Part shown: positions 6,694-14,191 of the stretch, in pieces
Position numbering within the stretch: the stretch's first letter is position 1
How the letters are laid out: every line of letters starts with the position of its first letter
IMG/VR virus record: IMGVR_UViG_3300017749_002349
Span: 1 to 25,608 of that record
Reading direction: 5' to 3' (one strand)
Length of the DNA stretch: 25,608 bases
Origin: a virus
The notes under the pieces: generated by a model
The model's database searches: none
Told to the model about the DNA's origin: nothing
Seen by the model: the letters and a program-made list of their open reading frames with translations, nothing else
Program-made: the position numbers and the translations under genes

Positions 6694-8564
6694 TGGCTAT
6701 ACAAAGTTCACAATTAAACATAACCGATTTAGATTTTGATGATATATCAGTAAACCTTAGAAATTATCTTAAAGGACAAGACCAATTCAAAGACTATGAC
6801 TTTGATGGTTCAAACATGTCTGTATTAATAGACTTACTTGCATACGCTTCACACATTGGTGCAGTAAATACAAACATTGCAGCTTCAGAGTTATTCTTAG
6901 ACTCTGCTCAAATTAGAAAAAATGTAGTGTCTCGTGCAAAAGATTTAGGATTTGTTCCTCAATCAGAAACGGGTTCAACTGCAATTGTAGATATTACACT
7001 TAGTGATGTTAGAAACCCTGATGGAACTTACCCGACAACTACTGAAATGACTTTAAGTAGAGGTTCTATTTTTAATACTACCTTTGACGGTAAAACATAT
7101 TCCTTTGTGTGTCCAACTACAATAAAACCAACACAAAATGGTGATTCTTATATTTACAATCAAGTAAACTTAGTTCAAGGAATATATGCAAGTGATACTT
7201 TCGTATATGATTCACAATTACCTAATCCTAAATTTGTATTAACTAACAACAGAGTTGATAAATCAAGAATACAAGTAAGTGTAAACTCAAATGGTGTTTC
7301 AACAACCTATGCACTATCAACTAATATCTCAACAATAACAACAGAGTCTACTGTTTTTTATGAACAAGAAAACGAAGATGGGTTTAGAGAAATATATTTT
7401 GGAGATGGAGTATTAGGTAAACAACTATTAGACGGTGACATTATAACTATAACTTATATTATAGTAGATAAGAATCATGCAAATGGTGCTAGAACATTTT
7501 CAATGTTAAACAATATCAATGGGTTTTCAAATACCACAATAACTGCCTCTTCAGTTGCTCAAGGTGGTGCAGAGAAAGAGTCTATAGATTCTATCAAGTT
7601 TAAAGCCAATAAGTTCTATACTTCACAAAACAGACTAGTCACATTGAATGATTACAAAGCAAAAGTCAGTGAGTATTATCCAAATGCAGACGCAGTTGCA
7701 GTATGGGGTGGTGAAGATAACAATCCACCCGAGTATGGAAAGATATTTGTTGCTTTAAAACCTAAGAACTCTGATTACTTATCCGATACTGAAAAAAGTA
7801 ATGTTATTAAAAAGTTAAATGCATTGAACATGTTAACAGTTAGACCGACTATTGTTGACCCCGAAATAATCAAAATATTAATTTCTACTTCTTTTAAATA
7901 TAACCCAAATGCAACTTCGTTATCAGAAGGTGAGTTAGAGACTGTAGTGACAAATGCAATTAACACATTCGATAATCAAAACTTAAGTAATTTTGATTCA
8001 ATCTTTAGACACTCTAATCTTATAAAAGATATAGACAATTCAAACGATTCAATTCTTTCTAATACAACAAACATTAGATTGAAAAAATCCCAAAAAGTTT
8101 TTACAGACACTACAAGAGGTGTAGTTGTTGAGTTCGGTAATGGACTTTACAACCCACATGTAGGTCATGCAAAGGCTAGTGGTGGTATTTTATCCACTAC
8201 TGGTTTTAAAGTTTCAGGTGATTCAGTAAATACTCAGTATTTCGATGATGACGGTAATGGTAATCTAAGAAGATACTATCTATCGGGGTCAACAAGAATC
8301 TATCAAGATAGTTCTGCAGGTACTGTAGACTATTCAACTGGAAAAATTTCAATCAATACTGTTTTCTTTACTTCAGTAGTAAATGTAGACAGTACGATTG
8401 ACTTTACCGTTATCCCTAATAGTTTAGATGTGGTTGCAACTAGAGGCAATCTAGTTGATATCGACCAACAATCTATTACGGTTAAAGGTGAAATAGACAC
8501 CATCGCAAGTGGTGAATCAAGTGCTGGAGTTGGTTATACATCAACCTCTTCCAGTAGTTATTAA
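6693..8564 (+). CDS. gp6: Baseplate wedge protein gp6
   Basis: At 623 residues this is close to T4 gp6 (660), the protein that forms the wedge dimers and the inner baseplate ring. It lies directly after gp25, as J-type baseplate proteins follow W-type ones in contractile tails. The N-terminus (LNITDLDFDDISVNLRNYLK, then MSVLIDLLAYASHIGAVNTN) is typical of marine T4-like gp6. The J-type core is seen near residues 333-360: DAVAVWGGEDNNPPEYGKIF followed by VALKP. The C-terminal 120 residues are beta-rich with serine and threonine runs and end in GYTSTSSSSY. It starts on the last base of the gp25 stop codon. Confidence rests on position and the J-type core. Confidence 0.85.
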   Translation: MAIQSSQLNITDLDFDDISVNLRNYLKGQDQFKDYDFDGSNMSVLIDLLAYASHIGAVNTNIAASELFLDSAQIRKNVVSRAKDLGFVPQSETGSTAIVDITLSDVRNPDGTYPTTTEMTLSRGSIFNTTFDGKTYSFVCPTTIKPTQNGDSYIYNQVNLVQGIYASDTFVYDSQLPNPKFVLTNNRVDKSRIQVSVNSNGVSTTYALSTNISTITTESTVFYEQENEDGFREIYFGDGVLGKQLLDGDIITITYIIVDKNHANGARTFSMLNNINGFSNTTITASSVAQGGAEKESIDSIKFKANKFYTSQNRLVTLNDYKAKVSEYYPNADAVAVWGGEDNNPPEYGKIFVALKPKNSDYLSDTEKSNVIKKLNALNMLTVRPTIVDPEIIKILISTSFKYNPNATSLSEGELETVVTNAINTFDNQNLSNFDSIFRHSNLIKDIDNSNDSILSNTTNIRLKKSQKVFTDTTRGVVVEFGNGLYNPHVGHAKASGGILSTTGFKVSGDSVNTQYFDDDGNGNLRRYYLSGSTRIYQDSSAGTVDYSTGKISINTVFFTSVVNVDSTIDFTVIPNSLDVVATRGNLVDIDQQSITVKGEIDTIASGESSAGVGYTSTSSSSY

Positions 8565-8582
8565 TCGTTATGTAGAAAGTGG

Positions 8583-8597
8583 TCGGGAGTCCCCCGA
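8583..8597. other. GC-rich stem-loop between gp6 and the 8640 gene
   Basis: TCGGG (8583-8587) can pair with CCCGA (8593-8597) around the loop AGTCC, giving a 5-base-pair stem that is unusually G/C-rich for this genome. It lies in one of the few intergenic gaps of appreciable length (8565-8639, 75 bases). There is no T-run after it, so it does not look like a standard intrinsic terminator. It may be an RNA processing, stability or attenuation element. A similar hairpin stands before the 14192 gene. Confidence 0.45.
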
Positions 8598-8624
8598 GTA
8601 GTTTCCCATTAATTTGGATTTTAT

Positions 8625-8629
8625 AGGAG
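8625..8629 (+). promoter_or_regulatory. Strong Shine-Dalgarno of the 8640 gene
   Basis: AGGAG ends 10 bases before the ATG at 8640. Clear Shine-Dalgarno sites are uncommon in this operon, where most starts overlap or abut the preceding stop, so this marks a gene with its own ribosome loading and probably high expression. Confidence 0.6.
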
Positions 8630-8639
8630 TAAAATTAAA

Positions 8640-9113
8640 ATGGCAGATAAAAAAATAAGTGCTTTAACAGCAGTCGCAGATTCAGAAATCGGTGCTGATG
8701 ATTTATTGCATATAGTAGATAATCCTGGCGGAACACCAGTAAATAAGAAAATGACAATTGGTCAATTGTTTGAAAATATCCCTACTCACCTTGCAGTAGA
8801 TGATATCACAACATTGACTGCAACAGCATCAAACCTTGCATCATCATTCGTATCAGCGATTGACTTGTCAGGTGCTGGAGCTTCAGTTGCATTTACTTTA
8901 GATGACGGTACAGATGTTGGTCAAATTAAAATCATTTATGCAAAAACTGAACCAGCAAGTTCATACAGTGCAAACATTGAAGTCACTAACTGGGGTTATT
9001 CATCAACTTCAGGTACTGAAATAGTACTTGACTCACAAGGTGAAGCTGTGATTTGTATTTGGGACGGTTCTAAATGGTACCCAATTTCTGTTTTCGGTGC
9101 AACAGTACAGTAA
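8640..9113 (+). CDS. Small virion structural protein (MADKKISALTA type)
   Basis: This 157-residue protein begins MADKKISALTAVADSEIGAD and continues DLLHIVDNPGGTPVNKKMTI, an N-terminal motif found at the head of many marine phage tail or fibre proteins, where it is thought to attach the protein to the virion. The remainder is a small beta-rich domain: ASVAFTLDD, GQIKIIYAKT, YSANIEVTNWGYSSTSG, and WDGSKWYPISVFGATVQ at the end. The WDGSKW signature is common in tail fibre heads of marine phages. It lies between gp6 and the gp7-like gene, a place with no equivalent in T4, and has its own strong Shine-Dalgarno. A baseplate-attached decoration or short fibre role is inferred from this context. Confidence 0.75.
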   Translation: MADKKISALTAVADSEIGADDLLHIVDNPGGTPVNKKMTIGQLFENIPTHLAVDDITTLTATASNLASSFVSAIDLSGAGASVAFTLDDGTDVGQIKIIYAKTEPASSYSANIEVTNWGYSSTSGTEIVLDSQGEAVICIWDGSKWYPISVFGATVQ

Positions 9114-9121
9114 AATAGAAT

Positions 9122-12100
9122 ATGAAGGAATATGCAACAGATAGTCTAAGTTCTAGACTTCCAAATCTCTTACCTGAATTTGTAAGAGAGGAAAGTCCTG
9201 CACTTGAGGCATTTCTAAAGTCATATTTTGAATACTTAGAAGCAGAGATAATTACATTATCTTCGCAATCAGTTCTTGATAATTTAAGTTTGGAAGACGG
9301 TGTCGGAGACCTATTATTGGAATCCGATACCAGTTTTTCACCGACTTCAGAGTCATCTAAAATTATTACAGAACAATCAATTTTAAATCCAACATTATTA
9401 GCCTCTCCATTTACTAAAGGAGAATATGTTGTTGGTACTAAATCTAAATCCGTTGCAAGAATTGATATTGTAATTGAGGATAAGATTTATGTAAACACTA
9501 TATCAGGAAATGGTTTCTTAAAAGGAGAAACAATTACTGGTAGAGAATCAAAACAAACAGGTGTAGTTGGAAGTTTTAAACAGAACTCTGTTCTTGCAAA
9601 CAATAAACTATTAGACTACTCTGATATTGATAGAACCTCTGAAGAATTTTTACAATACTTCCAAAATGATTTTATACCTTCATTGGATATAGGTTCTACT
9701 GTTGACCGAAGGTTAACAATAAAACACATTAAAGATTTATATCAGACAAAAGGAACTGCAGAATCTGTACAGTTCTTAATGAGACTGTTATATGGTCAAG
9801 ACGCAACAATTAGATATCCCGATAATGAAACAATATATCTAAGTGAATCAGATTATAGTCAAGTAAGAAGAATGAGAGTGGAAGTTGTATCTGCACCACC
9901 ACAACAAACAGATAGAATTGTTCAGTATCAAAGTGGTACTAAAATAATTGAGGCAGAATCAGTTATAGAAAATGTATTTGTAGATTCTGTTGAAGACAGA
10001 AAGTATTCACTAGAGATTACAGATAATCACATTGGTAAATTCACACAAGGCTCTACCGTCACATTTATAGACCGTGATGGTATTACAGAATATACTGGAA
10101 CTGTAATAGGTGTTGTGAATGATGTATCAGACGAATCATCTTCTACCTACATATCACATAATGATAGTGGAGACTTACTATTAGAAACAGGTGGTGGTTT
10201 ATTACTAGAAGAATCTTCAATAGGTTCATTGTATTCACTCAATGACAAAGTTTTCTTTGCAGGTAGTAAGAATAACACGAATGCGTCAGAATGTCAAGCA
10301 AGAGTTGACGGTTTATCTAAAGGTGGTATTACAGAAATTTTCATTGAGGAAGGTGGTCAAAACTATGAAGGTGGAGACCTAATTGTATTTGAAAATACAG
10401 GAACACAAGGTGGTGGTGCAGAAGCAGTAATTGGTTCTGTAGGAGACGAGGTATTACTCGAAGGTGGTTCAGTATTTGGACATTATGAAGTCACTGCAAC
10501 TGCAGGTCAAACCCTAGTGGGTGGGCCTGGTGTTAGAGACGACAATGGTAATCTAATTATATTCAACGATAATACACTTAAAGTTTTTGTTGATGATGTA
10601 TTACAAACACCAAACACATCATATACTGAAAGAGACTATTCACATAAAAACGATAGAGTGACATTTACAAATGCACTATCTGCTGGTCAAAGAGTTGACA
10701 TGTACACTGAGTTCAATCAGTTATTATATGAAGATGGAGAAGAGATAAACTTAGAAACTACTGTTGGTAATATCAGAAGTATCAAGATATTGAGTGGTGG
10801 TGCAGGTTATCAATCAATTCCTACTGCATTCCCAGGCGGATACATTTACTTTGATGACCTTAGTGGGTTTGTTTTAAATGAAGTTTTGACTGGTGGAACA
10901 TCTAACGCAACAGCAACTATTATAAAAATAGAAGAAGATAAGAAACGAGTAGTTGTAAAAAGATTATCAACTGATACTGGTGCATTCCAAAATGGTGAAA
11001 TAATCAATGGTGGAACATCTCTTACTGTACGTGCAAACACACAAGTAAGTGTTTCAAGTGGTACAGGTGGTAAGATATTCTGTTTCTCAGATGAGATTGG
11101 TGGAATTAAATCATTAAACATTGTTGAACAAGGTAGAGACTATACAGAAGATTCAGTAGTATCAGATAAATCTGTATTCCCTATGTTAATTACTACACCA
11201 ACTAATACTTTAAACAAAGGTGTGACTATTACAGGTCAATCATCAGGAACAACTGCTGAGGTTGTTAACTATGATGCAGATAGACACATATTAAAGTATA
11301 CAAAGTTAAACGGACACTTCTTAATAGACGAAGTTGTCACATATCAAAACACCGACCAATTTGAGGTAATGAAATCCAACCCATTTAATGCAAGAGGTAA
11401 GTTTGGTGGTGAAGGTATAATACAAGAACAATTCTTAACAGACAAAGGACATATAAACGCATCTGCTACAAACCTTCAAGACAGTAGATACTATCAAACT
11501 CATTCATATGTTATTAAGGTTGGGGAATCAATTAACAAATATAGGTCTACAGTTAAAGACTTACTTCACCCTGCTGGACATATATTCTTTGGTGAGGTTG
11601 CATTAGAAAATTCAATTAGTGGACAAACAAGAACCTCTAAGTTCCAACCAACAATTATTATGGTAATGGAACCTGTTCTTTCTGTATCAAATGCATTTGC
11701 AAATTCATTAAGAACATATCTCTTACATGCAGATATGTCTGCAACAGGCCCCGAAGGTGGTATTGGTCTATTAACGCTTGACGAAGCAGGACAACCTGTA
11801 TATAATACAGACCCTAGAACTGGTGGTTCAATTACAGAACCCGATACAGAATATGGTGACTCTAAAATGAGAAACCGACACATGAACATTCTGAAGATTG
11901 TAAACAAATCTATACCTTCAGTTAGAACTGATAATGTAAGAGGTGTTGTCCGTTCTGTAGGTTCAATTAATTTAATGGATAATCAAGACACATTAGACTA
12001 CCATAATAGAAAATTTGTAGCTGCAGACCAAGGTAAAATTGTAGATTTATATCAACCAAGTGAAGAAATCTTAGTAATGGAAGATGGAAGTAAGATAGAA

Positions 12101-12649
12101 CTTGAAGAAGAAGCATGTATCATGAGATTTGAAGAAAGAAGATTTGCAGAAGTCAAGGGAGAGGCTGGAGATAGAATTATATCTGAAGACAATGAGACTT
12201 TGATAAGATTAGAAACTGCAACAACTACAGAAGAGGTGCAATACTTTGTATCAGAGAGGAATCCCGACTTAAATGACAAGTATACTCTGTTTGAAAATGG
12301 AGATAGGATTGTATTTGAGGACGAAAGTGCAATGATTGATGAACAATCATCAGATTCTTCAGTACCTTCTACTACATTTGCATCATTTGGAACAAACTTT
12401 AAATCCCTAAATACCATTACAGGACAAAGAATATACGATATATCATATTACCTAAAAGATGAAACTGATGGCGATGATATATTATTAGAAGATGGGTATG
12501 GAAACATTCTAAGTGAAGAGTCTAAACCCGAAGGTTTGAGAATTAGTGACTTAAATGATTACTATCCTAACCTATTCATTCCCGAATTTGAAAAAAGGGA
12601 GTTAAAAAGAACAAATATTACATATAGTGCATACATAAAGTCTGCCTAG
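9122..12649 (+). CDS. gp7: gp7-like baseplate wedge protein with beta-module insertions
   Basis: This 1175-residue protein lies after gp6, as gp7 does in T4 (1032 residues), where gp7 is a large outer wedge protein that binds gp10 and gp8. Two blocks match the C-terminal part of T4 gp7. Residues 174-236 (IKHIKDLYQTKGTAESVQFL, MRLLYGQDATIRYPDNE) correspond to the YSTKGIEASYKFLFKVLYNEEVEIEI stretch. Residues 787-829 (YYQTHSYVIKVGESINKYRS, LLHPAGHIFFGEV) correspond to RSYYVMKIKS and RFVHPVGFGFI. The N-terminus (LPNLLPEFVREESPALEAFL) is helical and begins the gp7-like fold directly, so the beta-rich N-terminal half of T4 gp7 is missing. Beta modules are inserted between the two blocks. A C-terminal extension (about 980-1130) carries LLLEDG-type repeats. 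The assignment is from pattern and gene order. Confidence 0.72.
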   Translation: MKEYATDSLSSRLPNLLPEFVREESPALEAFLKSYFEYLEAEIITLSSQSVLDNLSLEDGVGDLLLESDTSFSPTSESSKIITEQSILNPTLLASPFTKGEYVVGTKSKSVARIDIVIEDKIYVNTISGNGFLKGETITGRESKQTGVVGSFKQNSVLANNKLLDYSDIDRTSEEFLQYFQNDFIPSLDIGSTVDRRLTIKHIKDLYQTKGTAESVQFLMRLLYGQDATIRYPDNETIYLSESDYSQVRRMRVEVVSAPPQQTDRIVQYQSGTKIIEAESVIENVFVDSVEDRKYSLEITDNHIGKFTQGSTVTFIDRDGITEYTGTVIGVVNDVSDESSSTYISHNDSGDLLLETGGGLLLEESSIGSLYSLNDKVFFAGSKNNTNASECQARVDGLSKGGITEIFIEEGGQNYEGGDLIVFENTGTQGGGAEAVIGSVGDEVLLEGGSVFGHYEVTATAGQTLVGGPGVRDDNGNLIIFNDNTLKVFVDDVLQTPNTSYTERDYSHKNDRVTFTNALSAGQRVDMYTEFNQLLYEDGEEINLETTVGNIRSIKILSGGAGYQSIPTAFPGGYIYFDDLSGFVLNEVLTGGTSNATATIIKIEEDKKRVVVKRLSTDTGAFQNGEIINGGTSLTVRANTQVSVSSGTGGKIFCFSDEIGGIKSLNIVEQGRDYTEDSVVSDKSVFPMLITTPTNTLNKGVTITGQSSGTTAEVVNYDADRHILKYTKLNGHFLIDEVVTYQNTDQFEVMKSNPFNARGKFGGEGIIQEQFLTDKGHINASATNLQDSRYYQTHSYVIKVGESINKYRSTVKDLLHPAGHIFFGEVALENSISGQTRTSKFQPTIIMVMEPVLSVSNAFANSLRTYLLHADMSATGPEGGIGLLTLDEAGQPVYNTDPRTGGSITEPDTEYGDSKMRNRHMNILKIVNKSIPSVRTDNVRGVVRSVGSINLMDNQDTLDYHNRKFVAADQGKIVDLYQPSEEILVMEDGSKIELEEEACIMRFEERRFAEVKGEAGDRIISEDNETLIRLETATTTEEVQYFVSERNPDLNDKYTLFENGDRIVFEDESAMIDEQSSDSSVPSTTFASFGTNFKSLNTITGQRIYDISYYLKDETDGDDILLEDGYGNILSEESKPEGLRISDLNDYYPNLFIPEFEKRELKRTNITYSAYIKSA

Positions 12650-12652
12650 TGT

Positions 12653-12660
12653 TATAAATA
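12653..12660 (+). promoter_or_regulatory. T4-type late promoter upstream of gp8
   Basis: TATAAATA followed by GTATAA sits just after the gp7-like stop. The predicted start of transcription is near 12666, giving a leader of about 23 bases that contains a strong Shine-Dalgarno. It would give gp8 and downstream genes transcription independent of the upstream operon. Confidence 0.75.
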
Positions 12661-12673
12661 GTATAAAATATCT

Positions 12674-12680
12674 GAGGAGA
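12674..12680 (+). promoter_or_regulatory. Shine-Dalgarno of gp8
   Basis: GAGGAGA stands 8 bases before the ATG at 12689 and is the strongest ribosome binding site in the window. With the late promoter upstream it forms a complete expression signal for gp8. Confidence 0.7.
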
Positions 12681-12688
12681 TACTTAAA

Positions 12689-14152
12689 ATGGCAGCAATA
12701 ATAACAGAGAAGTTTCGTACACATAATGCGAAACAATTTAAAGAGGACTTCGGTGAAAGTGCCTCATCAACATACATTTTCATAGGTCGTTCCCATTCAT
12801 GGGCAGACGACACTTCCCCACCAGTTCCAGTAAACGGAACAAGTGAGGAGATGGATTCATTTTCAGATATGCTTTCTATGAAGAAAGTGTCTACTGCAGA
12901 TGTTTCTCATGCATTAACAAGGTATGACTGGACAACAGGAACCACATATGACGAATATGCACATGATATAAGTTCTACAGAAACTTCATCAGGTACAAGT
13001 GCAAACAATTTGTTTAGTTCTAAGTTCTATGTAATAACAGACGACTATAATGTATACAAATGTTTAAGAACAGGAAGAAATTCTTCAGGTGCAACAGTTG
13101 CTTCAACTGTAAAACCAACTGGAACAAGTGCAACAGACCTAGTGTATACCTCAGACACTGGTGCAGCTGCAGGATATATTTGGAAGTACATGTATACAGT
13201 ATCTGCTGCTGATACAATTAAGTATGTGACTTCAGACTTTATCCCAGTAAAATCATTGGGTGCAAAAACTGCTGTTTCAGGTACTGGAACTAACGGTCAG
13301 TTAGGTTCAAGTGCAGACAACGACTCATCTTCATTATGGGACGTAGAAAACTCTGCAACTGCAGGTGCAATCTACCACGTAAGAGTAGATAACGGTGGTT
13401 CAGGTTATACGCCTGGAACATATAACACTGTTGCTATAGATGGTGACGGTTCAAGTGCAACTTGTTCAGTGACTGTTGGTGGTGGTGGTGCAATCACATC
13501 AGTTTCAGTGACTACAAGTGCATATGGTTCAGGTTATAATCGTGCATCTATTGATGTTGCAAGTATATCAGGAATTGGAAGTGGTTCAAGTGCAGTATTA
13601 ACACCAATCATTTCACCTATGAACGGACATGGTGCAGACCCAGTTGAAGAACTTGGTGGAAACTATGTAATCGTAAACTCAAGATTTGAGTTTAATGAAG
13701 GTTCAGGTGACTTCCCAACAGATAACGATTTCAGAAGAATAGGTTTATTACAAGACCCATTCACTGCAGGAACAACAACAGTTGCAACTGCAACAACACT
13801 TGGTGCATATTATAAAATGACTTTATCAAGTGTTTCAGGTCTATCAGTAGACGATACTATTCTTAATGCTTCTTCAGACGGAAACGGAGTTGCAGTATCA
13901 AGAATTATATCAATTAATGGTTCAGTAGTATCTCACCAACCAATTGCAAATAGTGATGGTGGATATGTAAACTTTGCACAAAATGATACTGTTTTTAAAG
14001 GTGGTGCAACCATTGGTAATGCTGATACAATAGATAGTACATTCCCCGAAGTAGAAAGATTTACAGGTAATATTCTGTATATTGAAAACAGGGGTGCTGT
14101 GACTAGAGCTGCAGACCAAATCGAAGATATTAAATTAATTATAGAAATGTAA
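12689..14152 (+). CDS. gp8: Baseplate wedge protein gp8 with beta insertions
   Basis: This 487-residue protein matches T4 gp8 (334 residues) at intervals over its whole length. The N-terminus IITEKFRTHNAKQF and YIFIGRSHSWADD match TSKFRTEKMLNFY and IFITFGRSEPW. VSHALTRYDW corresponds to LDAVIPRRDW. KCLRTGR and GYIWKYMYTVS fit YRCLD and GYVWEYLFEI. FRRIGLLQDPF corresponds to FRQISIITNPL. The last 32 residues (FTGNILYIENRGAVTRAADQ and IEDIKLII) match the T4 C-terminus. The additional 150 residues are two insertions: GGSGY-type beta repeats at about 225-310, and a Thr/Ser-rich segment at about 350-455. In T4 the gp8 dimer sits in the wedge between gp7 and gp10. It has its own late promoter and ribosome binding site. 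Confidence 0.92.
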   Translation: MAAIITEKFRTHNAKQFKEDFGESASSTYIFIGRSHSWADDTSPPVPVNGTSEEMDSFSDMLSMKKVSTADVSHALTRYDWTTGTTYDEYAHDISSTETSSGTSANNLFSSKFYVITDDYNVYKCLRTGRNSSGATVASTVKPTGTSATDLVYTSDTGAAAGYIWKYMYTVSAADTIKYVTSDFIPVKSLGAKTAVSGTGTNGQLGSSADNDSSSLWDVENSATAGAIYHVRVDNGGSGYTPGTYNTVAIDGDGSSATCSVTVGGGGAITSVSVTTSAYGSGYNRASIDVASISGIGSGSSAVLTPIISPMNGHGADPVEELGGNYVIVNSRFEFNEGSGDFPTDNDFRRIGLLQDPFTAGTTTVATATTLGAYYKMTLSSVSGLSVDDTILNASSDGNGVAVSRIISINGSVVSHQPIANSDGGYVNFAQNDTVFKGGATIGNADTIDSTFPEVERFTGNILYIENRGAVTRAADQIEDIKLIIEM

Positions 14153-14157
14153 TTATC

Positions 14158-14174
14158 GGGGACTTAGTGTCCCC
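14158..14174. other. Stem-loop between gp8 and the DUF4815-type gene
   Basis: GGGGAC (14158-14163) and GTCCCC (14169-14174) form a perfect 6-base-pair stem with the 5-base loop TTAGT, six bases after the gp8 stop. No T-run follows, so it is not a standard intrinsic terminator. The next gene starts 18 bases later with a short-spaced AAGGA (14185-14189), so the hairpin could affect its translation or protect the 3' end of the gp8 message. Confidence 0.55.
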
Positions 14175-14191
14175 ACAACAGGTTAAGGAAT

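Noticed and set aside
8583-8610. Intrinsic terminator after gp6
   Set aside because: The stem is short and no run of T follows. The next bases are AGTAGTTTCCC.
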